Shown here: positions 17,016-25,785 of the stretch, in pieces | Layout: every line of letters starts with the position of its first letter | How positions within the stretch are numbered: position 1 is the stretch's first letter | Assembly (NCBI RefSeq): GCF_947499585.1 | Contig: NZ_CANMOO010000001.1 | Span: forward strand, 434,001-498,000 | From: an uncultured Allomuricauda sp. | GTDB lineage: Bacteria; Bacteroidota; Bacteroidia; Flavobacteriales; Flavobacteriaceae | Direction: 5' to 3' | Length of the DNA stretch: 64,000 nucleotides | The notes under the pieces: generated by a model | Database searches by the model: none | Told to the model about the DNA's origin: nothing | Seen by the model: only the letters and a program-made list of their open reading frames with translations | Made by a program: the position numbers and the translations under genes

Positions 17016-18721
17016 TAGGGACTTTGTACTTTCTTTACGGTAGCTTCTTTTGGTTTTATAGCCTTGGTGGCTGATATTTTGTTTATTGGATCGTTTTCAT
17101 TCTCCTGGCGTTCTTTTTCTTCTGCATCAATGTCTATAGGATTATCTATTCCGCGAATTTTTACAAGCTCTATGTTATTGTCATCTTCATCAAAAATATC
17201 ATCCTTGCTCAGAATGCGTTCATCTCCCCGCCATATAAACCCTTTTAATTTTCTACTTTCCACCGGTAATTCCGTGTCCGGAAAAATATCCCCATCCGGA
17301 TTTACAAAAAAAGTAATATCCTCAATATCATTGTTGGCCATTAGCAACCTTATCTTACTACAAATGGTTTTATCAATCCCTATCAATTCTTGGTCATCAT
17401 TGTACATGTAGTAAATCACTTCTGTATTTCTGATTAGATCAATGATTTTAAGTTCGTTTTCTATGAACTTTCCATAAAGATCCTTTCCCTTGGCTTGATT
17501 GTAACCCGTTTTACTAATGGTATCCAACGAAATAATGAAGGCATTCTCCAATACTTTGAGCGAATCCAATTTCTCGGTTTCTAAGTCAGAAATCAAGTGA
17601 ATACTATCGCCTGTTATTTGATTATCTACATTCCAGAGGATTGGATTCTTGATCAATTGGGTAATTCCTGTTTTTTCTGCGGAATGAATAGAATCACATT
17701 TTCCACTTAAATCCGTTTTATAAAATTTTGCATTTCTAAAAGCGCGAAGAATACGGGCTTCTGGTTTGCCGGTTACCATTAGGGTGTCACCATGCATATA
17801 AAGGGAGTCTTGTTCCACCATACTAATTGAAACAGCCCTTTTGGTAGCAAAGACCGAGTCTTTGGCTTTGAAAACTTCGGCATAATGAGCTCTAATGACC
17901 CCATTGTTTATGGTGTCTGTTATTTGGATATTGTTGGTGGCAGATGCAAATTCAGACGTCTTGTCAAAATAAAGACTATCACCTAAAATGATTTTGTTAT
18001 CATAATCTATTCTAGTGTTTTTTATACCATAGCCTTGTTCAATCTTAGTGTCATAAAATCCACGTTCACAGTATATTTTATATTCTTCACCGGTAATCGT
18101 TGAAGGTCCATACATATAAGCATTTTTAGAAATGCGGTAATAGTCCAGTTGTTCAGAATCTATTATATATTCAGGATTGTCAATATGGACATTGTTTCGA
18201 AACTGTACTTTCTTCAATTCGGTAAAATAGGTGCCAATCTTACTGGTAAGCACATTGACAGAATCAACCACTTTTCCTCCTGAATTGTAGAATGATTCTT
18301 GTTTTTCCCTATTAAAATATAAAGTATCGGTGGTCAAGGTCATCTGACCATCGGTAAGATCTACTTTTTCCCAGGCTTTGGCCAATTTTGAGTCACCATT
18401 ATAGCTCATATAGCTACTGTTCATTTCTATAGAATCACCTTGTTGTAGCCTAACATTGCCTATTGCCTTTAAACGGTTTTCTTGGGAATAAAAGATTGCT
18501 ATATCACACCACAAATCCGCTCCTTGGTGTTCAAATTGAACTTGCCGCTCATCATCCTTGCTGAAAATTGAAGCCCCGGGAAATTGGGCCTCATCTTTAG
18601 TGAAATTGGCACCATATACAATGTTTATCTGTCTACTTGCAGGTTCTTGCTCTTTTTCTTGAGCAATGGCAAAGAAAAATGAGAGGGTAAAAATGAAAAA
18701 TGAAATTCTTTTCAAATCCAT
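17015..18721 (-). CDS. OstA/LptA-like organic solvent tolerance protein
   Basis: 568 aa with a signal peptide (MDLKRISFFIFTLSFFFAIAQ). The mature part is long beta-repeat sequence typical of the LptA/OstA jelly-roll: DLWCDIAIFYSQENRLKAIG, LYFNREKQES, ADIV-like repeats and repeated LYFDKTSEF-type edges. LptA-like proteins bridge lipopolysaccharide transport across the periplasm; the Bacteroidota versions are larger than E. coli LptA. The C-terminal 80 residues are acidic and probably disordered. I start at ATG 18721 because a -7 box at 18733-18740 lies inside the longer possible reading to 18754. It is coupled to the aminotransferase gene downstream. Confidence 0.8.
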   Translation of the reverse strand: MDLKRISFFIFTLSFFFAIAQEKEQEPASRQINIVYGANFTKDEAQFPGASIFSKDDERQVQFEHQGADLWCDIAIFYSQENRLKAIGNVRLQQGDSIEMNSSYMSYNGDSKLAKAWEKVDLTDGQMTLTTDTLYFNREKQESFYNSGGKVVDSVNVLTSKIGTYFTELKKVQFRNNVHIDNPEYIIDSEQLDYYRISKNAYMYGPSTITGEEYKIYCERGFYDTKIEQGYGIKNTRIDYDNKIILGDSLYFDKTSEFASATNNIQITDTINNGVIRAHYAEVFKAKDSVFATKRAVSISMVEQDSLYMHGDTLMVTGKPEARILRAFRNAKFYKTDLSGKCDSIHSAEKTGITQLIKNPILWNVDNQITGDSIHLISDLETEKLDSLKVLENAFIISLDTISKTGYNQAKGKDLYGKFIENELKIIDLIRNTEVIYYMYNDDQELIGIDKTICSKIRLLMANNDIEDITFFVNPDGDIFPDTELPVESRKLKGFIWRGDERILSKDDIFDEDDNNIELVKIRGIDNPIDIDAEEKERQENENDPINKISATKAIKPKEATVKKVQSP

Positions 18722-18732
18722 AGAATTTTGCC

Positions 18733-18740
18733 CAAAAGTA
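18733..18740 (-). promoter_or_regulatory. Putative -7 box of the OstA-like gene
   Basis: TACTTTTG on the minus strand fits TAnnTTTG and ends 11 nt before the ATG at 18721. No good TTG lies at the -33 distance. Confidence 0.35.
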
Positions 18741-18788
18741 GGATTTTTAAGCAAAGTATAGATATAGATTTAGAAAGGTTTAGTATTA

Positions 18789-20057
18789 CTAGCGATGAAT
18801 AGTCTGCGTTCTATCAGGTCCTACGGAAACAATTTTAATGGGAACGTTCAGCTGTTCTTCCAAAAATGCAATGTAATCGTTTAGGGCAGGAGGTAACTCC
18901 TCAGCTTTAGTCAATTGGGTTAAGTCTTTGGCCCAACCTTTCATCTCTTTATAAACAGGAGTCACATTCTCGCTCTCAATATTATAGGGTAAATGTTGAA
19001 TTTCTTCGCCTTTGTACTTGTAAGCGGTACATACTTTTAGGGTTTTAAAGCCACTAAGGACATCCCCTTTCATCATCATTAATTCAGTAACGCCGTTAAT
19101 CTGAACAGCATATTTTAAGGCAACAAGGTCAAGCCATCCACAACGTCTAGGCCTGCCGGTGGTAGCACCAAACTCGTTACCTACGCGACCCATAGTTTCG
19201 CCATCATTATCAAACAGTTCGGTTGGGAAAGGGCCACTGCCCACTCTTGTGGTATATGCTTTAAAAATACCCAATACACGACCTATTTTATTGGGAGCAA
19301 CTCCTAAACCTGTACACGCTCCAGCGGCGGTGGTGTTAGACGAGGTAACAAAAGGATAAGTGCCAAAATCAATGTCCAGTAAAGATCCTTGTGCTCCCTC
19401 AGCCAATATTTTCTTGCCTTCATCCTGCGCTTTAAAGATGTACTCTTCGCTATCAATAAACTTTAATTGCTTCAAAGTTGCTACACCTTCATAGAATTCA
19501 GCTTCCAACTCGGCCAAATCATATTGGATATCCACGTTGTAAAATCCTATCATGGCCTCATGCTTATCTGCTAAAGCACGGTATTTCTCTTTCCAATTCT
19601 CAAACTCTAAATCTCCAACACGCATACCGTTTCTACCGGTTTTGTCCATGTAAGTTGGGCCAATCCCTTTTAAAGTAGAGCCAATCTTCGCTTTTCCTTT
19701 TGCGGCTTCTGAGGCTGCATCCAATAAACGATGGGTAGGTAAAATAAGATGTGCTTTTCTTGAGATAAAAAGTTTTGATATGATATCGATATCAAACTTT
19801 TCAAGATTGTCCAATTCTTTTTTAAAAATAACAGGGTCTATTACTACGCCGTTACCAACAACATTTATAGCGTTTTTATGAAAAATCCCAGAAGGAATAG
19901 TATGTAGTACGTGTTTTATGCCATCAAATTCTAAGGTATGCCCTGCATTGGGACCTCCCTGAAATCGAGCAATAATATCATAGTCTTTTGTAAGTACGTC
20001 AACAATTTTTCCTTTTCCTTCGTCTCCCCATTGGAGTCCAAGCAATAAATCTACCAT
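18789..20057 (-). CDS. purA: Adenylosuccinate synthetase
   Basis: 422 aa, normal length. It joins IMP and aspartate with GTP in the first committed step to AMP. Visible are the P-loop-like GLQWGDEGKGKIVD at 6-19 with the catalytic Asp, GGPNAGHT, GSTLKGIGPTYMDKTGRNGM, EGAQGSLLDIDFGTYPFVT, and TTGRPRRCGWLDL. It is 12 bp downstream of the Fur-family gene in a tight minus-strand run. Confidence 0.97.
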   Translation of the reverse strand: MVDLLLGLQWGDEGKGKIVDVLTKDYDIIARFQGGPNAGHTLEFDGIKHVLHTIPSGIFHKNAINVVGNGVVIDPVIFKKELDNLEKFDIDIISKLFISRKAHLILPTHRLLDAASEAAKGKAKIGSTLKGIGPTYMDKTGRNGMRVGDLEFENWKEKYRALADKHEAMIGFYNVDIQYDLAELEAEFYEGVATLKQLKFIDSEEYIFKAQDEGKKILAEGAQGSLLDIDFGTYPFVTSSNTTAAGACTGLGVAPNKIGRVLGIFKAYTTRVGSGPFPTELFDNDGETMGRVGNEFGATTGRPRRCGWLDLVALKYAVQINGVTELMMMKGDVLSGFKTLKVCTAYKYKGEEIQHLPYNIESENVTPVYKEMKGWAKDLTQLTKAEELPPALNDYIAFLEEQLNVPIKIVSVGPDRTQTIHR

Positions 20058-20069
20058 GAAATGTATTGG

Positions 20070-20525
20070 TTATTCTGTTAGGTTTTCTTCTTTGTTTCTG
20101 GTTCCGTAGAAATATAAAGAGTGGTTGTTGATTTTAATATCAAAAACCTCCTCAATGGTTTTTTTTATAGATTGGATGCGTGGGTCACAAAACTCCACCA
20201 CTTCTCCAGTATCTGTTAGGATAACATGGTCATGCTGACGGTCAAAATAAGATTTTTCGTATTGTGCCTGATTTTTTCCAAATTGATGCTTTCGTACCAG
20301 TTTACTGTCCAACAAAAGATCAATGGTATTGTATAATGTGGCACGACTGACCCTGTAATTTTTGGTCTTCATTTTTATGTAGAGTGATTCCACATCAAAA
20401 TGATCTTCACTATTATATATTTCTTGTAAAATGGCGTAGCGTTCAGGTGTTTTTCGATGCCCTTTCTCTTCTAGGAAAGAAGTGAATACATTTTTTACAA
20501 TTTCCTGATTCTTATTGTTCCCCAT
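20070..20525 (-). CDS. Fur-family transcriptional regulator
   Basis: 151 aa: an N-terminal winged helix ([12 protein letters not shown] ... [15 protein letters not shown]) and a C-terminal dimerisation and metal domain ([21 protein letters not shown], then NHSLYFYGT). The His/Asp/Glu regulatory metal ligands appear present. The CxxC structural-zinc motif that normally follows HDH is replaced by LTDTG, and there is no C-terminal Cys pair. It could regulate iron, zinc, manganese or peroxide genes; the sequence does not decide. I start at ATG 20525 since a promoter -7 box occupies 20550-20557. Confidence 0.88.
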   Translation of the reverse strand: MGNNKNQEIVKNVFTSFLEEKGHRKTPERYAILQEIYNSEDHFDVESLYIKMKTKNYRVSRATLYNTIDLLLDSKLVRKHQFGKNQAQYEKSYFDRQHDHVILTDTGEVVEFCDPRIQSIKKTIEEVFDIKINNHSLYFYGTRNKEENLTE

Positions 20526-20549
20526 AGCTTTCTCACCAATGCTAAAGAA

Positions 20550-20557
20550 CAAAGGTA
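20550..20557 (-). promoter_or_regulatory. Putative promoter -7 box of the Fur-family gene
   Basis: TACCTTTG on the minus strand is an exact TAnnTTTG match in the short gap after the Rel/SpoT gene, about 24 nt before the ATG at 20525. It suggests that the regulator and purA have a promoter of their own. Confidence 0.45.
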
Positions 20558-20567
20558 CAGCTAAAAA

Positions 20568-22772
20568 TTAAATTCTGGTTACTTTGTCTATACCCTCTAC
20601 CTGCTTCAAATTATTAATCAGTTTTTTAAGAATACTGTTGTTTTTTACTACTAGTGTTATTTTACCTGTAAAAGTACCGCCATCTGCACTAAAATTAAGG
20701 TTACGCATGTTAACATGCATATTATCCGATATAATATTGGTGATGTCATTAACCAGTCCTAAATTATCTATCCCAGTAATTTGAACATCTACGGTAAACT
20801 CTTCCTGGGAGGAATCTATCCATTTGGCAGACATAATTCTATAGGCATAGTTGGACTGTAAAGAAATGGCATTGGGGCAGTTCTTTTTATGAACTTTTAT
20901 GCCATCATTTACACTCACAAAACCAAAAACATCATCTCCTGGAATTGGGTTACAGCATTGAGAAAGTTTATAGGTCAATTTCTCTTCCTCCCTTCCAAAT
21001 ACGAGCATATCATATTTGGTAGTTATTTCTTCCTTGTCAACGTCTTTTGGAGCAGGGTTTCTGCGAATTCTATTTTTAAAGAAATTTAGGAAGGCGTTGT
21101 GGTATGAAGAAGCAAACTCCTTTATCCGTTCATTATCAATAACACCAATTCCTACCCTATAAAATAAATCCAAGCTGGTTTTAAGCTTAAAGAAAATCAC
21201 CAGTTTGTTGACTGTATCTTCGTTGAGGTTTATTTTTTGCGATTTTAACTTCCTTCTCAGGGTTTCTTTTCCATCCGCAGCAATGCTCTTTTTTTCTTCA
21301 CTTAATGAGGATTTAATTTTTGCCCGGGCTCTTGCTGTTTGTGCGTAGTCTAACCAACTTTGGCTAGGTTTGGCACTTTCAGAAGTTATGATTTCAACCT
21401 GATCGCCACTATGGAGTTCTGACCCTAACGGAACCAATTTTCCGTTTACTCGCGCCCCACGTGTCTTCATTCCCACCTCGGTGTGGATGTGAAATGCAAA
21501 ATCTAACGGAGTAGCACCTTTGGGCATTGATTTTAGTTCACCCTTGGGCGTAAACACAAAAATCTCTTTGGAATATAGGTTGAGTTTAAACTCCTCAACA
21601 AAATCAACAGCATTACTGTTAGAAGTTTCCAGTGCTTCCTGCAATCTGTTCAACCAATCCTCTATACCTTGTTCTTTTTGTTCTCCGTGTTTATATTTAA
21701 AATGTGCTGCATAGCCTTTTTCCGCAATTTCATGCATTCGTTCACTGCGTATCTGTACTTCCACCCATTTACCTTTTGGTCCCATTACGGTGATGTGCAG
21801 TGCCTCATAACCTGTGGATTTTGGTGAAGTTATCCAATCTCGTAACCGAATTGGATTTGGTGTAAAGTGATCCGTTACAATGGAATAGATTTTCCAAGCC
21901 AAAAACTTTTCATTTTTTTTATCGGACTTGTAAATGATTCTAACAGCAAATTTGTCATAGACTTCATCAAAAGAAACATTTTGGGCCTTCATTTTTCTTC
22001 GGATGGAAAAAATGGATTTCATCCGTCCTTTGATGTTGTAATTTAGACCTTCTTTATCAAGAGAATTTTTAATAACGTTTGAAAAGTCATCAATATATGC
22101 CGATTGATCCTCTTCTGTATCCTCAATTTTGGCCTGAATATCCTTATATACCTCAGGTTCGGTATACTTTAAACTAAGGTCTTCTAGATGGGTTTTAATA
22201 TTGTAAAGTCCAATTCGATGTGCTAATGGAGCATAGATATAGAGTGTTTCCGAAGCTATTTTTACCTGCTTATGCTCAGGCATGGAATCCATTGTGAGCA
22301 TATTGTGGTAACGGTCTGCTATTTTGATGATGATCACCCTAACATCATCATGCAGTGTCAATAACATTTTTCTAAAGTTCTCAGCCTGCTGGCTGATATC
22401 TTTATCTTTCTTTAAGTGGGATATTTTGGTTAGCCCATCAACAATACGAGCAACACTTTCTCCAAACATGCGCTCAATATCATCTAAAGTGTAAGGCGTG
22501 TCTTCAACAACATCATGCAGAAGGGCGGAAGCAATGGAAACTGCATCGAGGCCAATTTTTGAGGCCACAATTTTTGCTACCGCAATAGGATGGAATATAT
22601 ACGCTTCACCAGATTTTCGACGTTGGTCTTTGTGGGCATCAACGGCCACATCAAAAGCAGAGCGTATCAATTTCTTGTCCTTATCGGACAAGGTTTGATA
22701 GCTGATACGAAGCAATTCTTTATACTGCTTCGCAATCTCTTTGTTCTCTTTCTCAATAGCAGCCTCCGTCAT
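20568..22772 (-). CDS. Bifunctional (p)ppGpp synthetase/hydrolase, Rel/SpoT type
   Basis: 734 aa with the full long-RSH order. The HD hydrolase domain has AHKDQRRKSG, H61, and LLHDVVEDT (H86/D87), with IIKIADRYHNM beyond. The synthetase domain has GRMKSIFSIRRKM and STGYEALHITV. The TGS domain begins near IFVFTPKGELKSMPKGATPLDFAF. A Cys-bearing segment (LSQCCNPIPGDDVFGF) and a C-terminal ACT domain follow. The intact HD motif argues that it can hydrolyse (p)ppGpp and so dampen the stringent response. It starts a minus-strand run that continues into the Fur-family gene and purA. Confidence 0.94.
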   Translation of the reverse strand: MTEAAIEKENKEIAKQYKELLRISYQTLSDKDKKLIRSAFDVAVDAHKDQRRKSGEAYIFHPIAVAKIVASKIGLDAVSIASALLHDVVEDTPYTLDDIERMFGESVARIVDGLTKISHLKKDKDISQQAENFRKMLLTLHDDVRVIIIKIADRYHNMLTMDSMPEHKQVKIASETLYIYAPLAHRIGLYNIKTHLEDLSLKYTEPEVYKDIQAKIEDTEEDQSAYIDDFSNVIKNSLDKEGLNYNIKGRMKSIFSIRRKMKAQNVSFDEVYDKFAVRIIYKSDKKNEKFLAWKIYSIVTDHFTPNPIRLRDWITSPKSTGYEALHITVMGPKGKWVEVQIRSERMHEIAEKGYAAHFKYKHGEQKEQGIEDWLNRLQEALETSNSNAVDFVEEFKLNLYSKEIFVFTPKGELKSMPKGATPLDFAFHIHTEVGMKTRGARVNGKLVPLGSELHSGDQVEIITSESAKPSQSWLDYAQTARARAKIKSSLSEEKKSIAADGKETLRRKLKSQKINLNEDTVNKLVIFFKLKTSLDLFYRVGIGVIDNERIKEFASSYHNAFLNFFKNRIRRNPAPKDVDKEEITTKYDMLVFGREEEKLTYKLSQCCNPIPGDDVFGFVSVNDGIKVHKKNCPNAISLQSNYAYRIMSAKWIDSSQEEFTVDVQITGIDNLGLVNDITNIISDNMHVNMRNLNFSADGGTFTGKITLVVKNNSILKKLINNLKQVEGIDKVTRI

Positions 22773-22816
22773 AGTATATTAAAATTACCACAATCTTTAA
22801 AGGTAACCAACAAAAA

Positions 22817-24049
22817 TCATGCCTTTAGGTTTCTAATGCGCTCTACTAGAGGAGGGTGGGAGTAATGCACAAATACATAGGCCGGGTGTGGGGTCAAGTT
22901 GCTTAAATTATTTTTTGACAACTTTTTTAATGATGTCACCAAAGGTGTTGCAGCAAAGGTTTTCTTGGCATAATCATCTGCTTGGAACTCAAATTTTCTT
23001 GACAAATAGTTCATGGCAAGTCCTGTAACTTCTGAAATTGGACTGTAGAGCAAAACAAAACCTACAAGTCCGGCATGAAAGCTCGGTGTTGATACGCCAA
23101 TAGCTAGCGATATTTCTGGACTGTTTATGAACAAAGACAGTATAAAAAGTGTAAATCCGGTCAAGCCTAAAGAAACCAATAGATTGAAAATAATATGTTT
23201 CCGTTTGTAATGACCCACCTCATGAGCCAAAACTGCCACAATTTCTTCTTCACTTAGATCATTGATTAATGTATCAAACAATGTAATACGTTTTTCCTTT
23301 CCAAATCCAGAAAAGTAGGCATTTGCTTTAGTTGATCTTTTAGAACCATCAATGACAAAAATGTTTTTAAGCTCGAAGCCTACGTTTTTAGCATAATTTT
23401 CAATGGCGCTTTTTAAACTGCCATCGGTTAAAGGCGTTTGTTTATTGAATAGCGGAACGATCAATCGGCTATAAAATAGATTCATGAACAAAATAATGGC
23501 ACTTATTAAAATCCAAGTATAAATCCAAAAGTTTGATCCCGTCCATTGATAAAAAAGTATGAATAGGGATAATATTCCTCCTCCAAAAATTATAGTAAGC
23601 ACCCAACCTTTGATCTTGTCCAAGAAAAAAAGCTTTTTGGTTGTTTTGTTGAAACCATATTTTTCTTCAATTACAAAAGTTTGATAGTAAGAAAAAGGTG
23701 TTCCCAAAATACTGCTTCCCAAAAGCATGAATCCAAAGAAAATTAATGCCATGGAAATTGTCTTATCCGTAATTGAACGAGTAATGGAATCAATCCATTC
23801 AAACCCTCCAAAGAATAAAAAGGAAAGGGTCAGAATCAATGAAAACCCATCAGAAAAGAGTCCAAATCTGTGATTTGTTAATTTATACTTTTGAGATTTT
23901 TGATATTCTACATCATCAAAAACATCACTCAGTTCAGATGGAACATTAGATGTGAAGCGTTTTGCATTAAGGTACTCCAACACCTGGTGAACCAGGTATT
24001 GAATTACTAAAATGATAATGATTGTGTAGAAGAGAGTAGTTTTTTCCAT
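22817..24049 (-). CDS. M48 family (Ste24-type) membrane metalloprotease
   Basis: 410 aa, seven or more hydrophobic segments with the zinc motif H276EVGH280 in VLAHEVGHYKRKH and a downstream zinc-ligand segment SRKFEFQADDYAKK. This is the CAAX-prenyl-protease/Ste24 architecture; bacterial members act in inner-membrane protein quality control. The start codon is 3 nt after the RNA methyltransferase stop, so both are in one transcript. Confidence 0.92.
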   Translation of the reverse strand: MEKTTLFYTIIIILVIQYLVHQVLEYLNAKRFTSNVPSELSDVFDDVEYQKSQKYKLTNHRFGLFSDGFSLILTLSFLFFGGFEWIDSITRSITDKTISMALIFFGFMLLGSSILGTPFSYYQTFVIEEKYGFNKTTKKLFFLDKIKGWVLTIIFGGGILSLFILFYQWTGSNFWIYTWILISAIILFMNLFYSRLIVPLFNKQTPLTDGSLKSAIENYAKNVGFELKNIFVIDGSKRSTKANAYFSGFGKEKRITLFDTLINDLSEEEIVAVLAHEVGHYKRKHIIFNLLVSLGLTGFTLFILSLFINSPEISLAIGVSTPSFHAGLVGFVLLYSPISEVTGLAMNYLSRKFEFQADDYAKKTFAATPLVTSLKKLSKNNLSNLTPHPAYVFVHYSHPPLVERIRNLKA

Positions 24050-24052
24050 AGG

Positions 24053-24856
24053 CTAAAATCCGCGTTGTCGCTTCGCTTCAAATATAAGTATTGCCGCCGA
24101 CACAGAAACGTTCATAGAATCTATTTCACCCTGCATCGGGATAATTAGGTTTTGGTCGGAATTTTGAAGCCAAGCCTCGGTAAGACCTGTTGCTTCGGTC
24201 CCCACCACAATCGCAGTCGCGCCTTTAAAATCGCAATCTACATAGTTCTTGGATGCCGTAAGCGCAGCGCAGTATACTCTAATCTCTTTTTCTTTTAGAA
24301 AATGGATGATTTCTTCCGTGGTACCCGCGCCAATTTGGTTAGTGAATACGCAACCTACACTGGAGCGAATAATATTTGGGTTATAGATATCCGATTTTGG
24401 GTTGGCAATAAAAACTGCATCAACGGCAGCTGCATCTGCTGTTCTTAATAACGCTCCAATATTACCTGGTTTTTCAGGTGCTTCCGCTACCAAAATCAAG
24501 GGATGGTCATTTTTAAACGTAACTTTTTCCAGACTATGTCCTTTGCTTTTGGCTATGGCTAATACGCCTTCTGTGGTTTCCCTATATGCTAGTTTCTCAT
24601 AAACTGGACTAGATATCTGTATAATCTCGACGTTGGGATTTTTGAGTACAGGGTGAACCGCAAAATCAGTTAAGATTTCTGGACAAAATAAAATAGTCTC
24701 CAGAATAAAACCTCCTTTTTGCGCCAGTTCAATCTCACGTAGGCCTTCCACTATAAAAAGTCCAGTCTTCTTTCGTTCCCTAGACTTTTCTTTAAGGGGC
24801 AATATCTTCTTTACCAAAGGGTTTTGGATACTGCTGATTAATTTGGTTTCCTTCAC
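24053..24856 (-). CDS. SpoU/TrmH-family RNA 2'-O-methyltransferase
   Basis: 267 aa. The N-terminal substrate-binding domain (NPLVKKILPLKEKSRERKK ... FIVEGLREIE) is followed by a knotted SPOUT domain with motif 1 APEKPGNIGALLRTADAAA, motif 2 IVVGTEATGLTEAWL and motif 3 IPMQGEIDSMNVSVSAAIL. It methylates ribose of rRNA or tRNA with S-adenosylmethionine; the target is not predictable. The start is a GTG at 24856, with a -7 box ending 4 nt upstream, so the message may be leaderless. Confidence 0.92.
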   Translation of the reverse strand: MKETKLISSIQNPLVKKILPLKEKSRERKKTGLFIVEGLREIELAQKGGFILETILFCPEILTDFAVHPVLKNPNVEIIQISSPVYEKLAYRETTEGVLAIAKSKGHSLEKVTFKNDHPLILVAEAPEKPGNIGALLRTADAAAVDAVFIANPKSDIYNPNIIRSSVGCVFTNQIGAGTTEEIIHFLKEKEIRVYCAALTASKNYVDCDFKGATAIVVGTEATGLTEAWLQNSDQNLIIPMQGEIDSMNVSVSAAILIFEAKRQRGF

Positions 24857-24860
24857 ACAT

Positions 24861-24890
24861 CAAAAATACGTAATCTTGTAATCTTAAGAA
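24861..24890 (-). promoter_or_regulatory. Putative promoter of the SpoU methyltransferase gene
   Basis: TATTTTTG (24861-24868, minus strand) with TTC in place of TTG (24888-24890) 19 nt upstream. The -7 box ends 4 nt from the GTG start. Confidence 0.45.
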
Positions 24891-24923
24891 GGAATTTCCG
24901 ACAAAGCGGCAAACTATACAACT

Positions 24924-25727
24924 ATGAAGAAAGCAACAATCCTATTTCTTGCACTTGCTATTGGAGCATGCAAACCTGCTACTAAAAAAGAAGAAGCCAC
25001 AGATACTGTTCAAGAAGAAACGGTTGAATCTAAACCCAATTTTCCTGAGGCTTTGGTAAAAGTTTTTGATGCCCATGGAGGGTTGGCAACATGGAAAGAG
25101 CAGCGTACACTAGCATATGAAATGCCAAAAACTGATTTTACAGAAACGCATACTATAGATTTATGGTCTAGAAAGGATCGAGTAGATGCTGGGCAGTTCT
25201 CGTTAGGGTCCGATGGTAAAGAAGTTTGGCTTTTGGATACAGAGAAAACCTATAAAGGAGATGCCGGGTTCTACCATAATCTGATGTTTTATTTTTATGC
25301 CATGCCCTTTGTTTTAGCTGATGATGGCATCATCTATTCAGAAGTGGAAGATTTGGTTTATGAGGACAAAAGTTATCCAGGTATTAGAATCTCATATGAA
25401 TCTGGAGTGGGTACGTCATCTAAAGATGAGTACTTTATTTATTTTGATTCAAATACCAATCAAATGGAATGGTTGGGATACACAGTAACCTATAGAACAG
25501 GCGAGGTGTCAGAAACCATTAAATGGATTAGGTACGATGATTGGCACAAGGTTGAAGGTTTGGTCTTACCAAAATCAATTACATGGTATAATTTTGAAGG
25601 CACTAAGATTTTAGATGCAAGAAGTACAGTTGAATTTGAGAACATTACTTTGAGCAAGAGCTCTAAACCGCATGAGTTTTATGCTAAGCCCGAAATGGCA
25701 GAATTTGTGACAGTAAAAAAGAACTAA
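24924..25727 (+). CDS. Lipoprotein of unknown function (resembles DUF6503)
   Basis: 267 aa with a lipoprotein signal peptide and lipobox AIGAC (C16), followed by a Glu/Thr-rich linker. The mature domain has DAHGGLATWKEQRTLAYEM, an LWSRKDRVDAGQF stretch and YFIYFDSNTNQMEWLGYTV: a large beta sheet like the LolA/outer-membrane-lipoprotein carrier type of fold, in which a flat ligand cavity is common. I believe this belongs to DUF6503, seen in flavobacteria, but the assignment is from memory. It stands alone between divergent and convergent genes. Confidence 0.75.
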   Translation: MKKATILFLALAIGACKPATKKEEATDTVQEETVESKPNFPEALVKVFDAHGGLATWKEQRTLAYEMPKTDFTETHTIDLWSRKDRVDAGQFSLGSDGKEVWLLDTEKTYKGDAGFYHNLMFYFYAMPFVLADDGIIYSEVEDLVYEDKSYPGIRISYESGVGTSSKDEYFIYFDSNTNQMEWLGYTVTYRTGEVSETIKWIRYDDWHKVEGLVLPKSITWYNFEGTKILDARSTVEFENITLSKSSKPHEFYAKPEMAEFVTVKKN

Positions 25728-25749
25728 AGAAATAAACACTATAATAGAG

Positions 25750-25775
25750 AGCGGCGTTCCTTGGAACGCCGCTTT
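25750..25775. terminator. Bidirectional intrinsic terminator
   Basis: AGCGGCGTTCC (25750-25760) and GGAACGCCGCT (25763-25773) form an 11-bp GC-rich stem with a 2-nt spacer, followed by T-rich DNA. It separates the convergent lipoprotein and amidohydrolase genes. Confidence 0.85.
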
Positions 25776-25785
25776 TATTTTCTCT

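Noticed and set aside
24255-24280. GCGCAGCGCAG stretch in the SpoU methyltransferase gene, compared with the GAGCGCAGTC repeats
   Set aside because: It does not match the repeat core beyond a few bases and encodes an ordinary segment (YCAALTASK).
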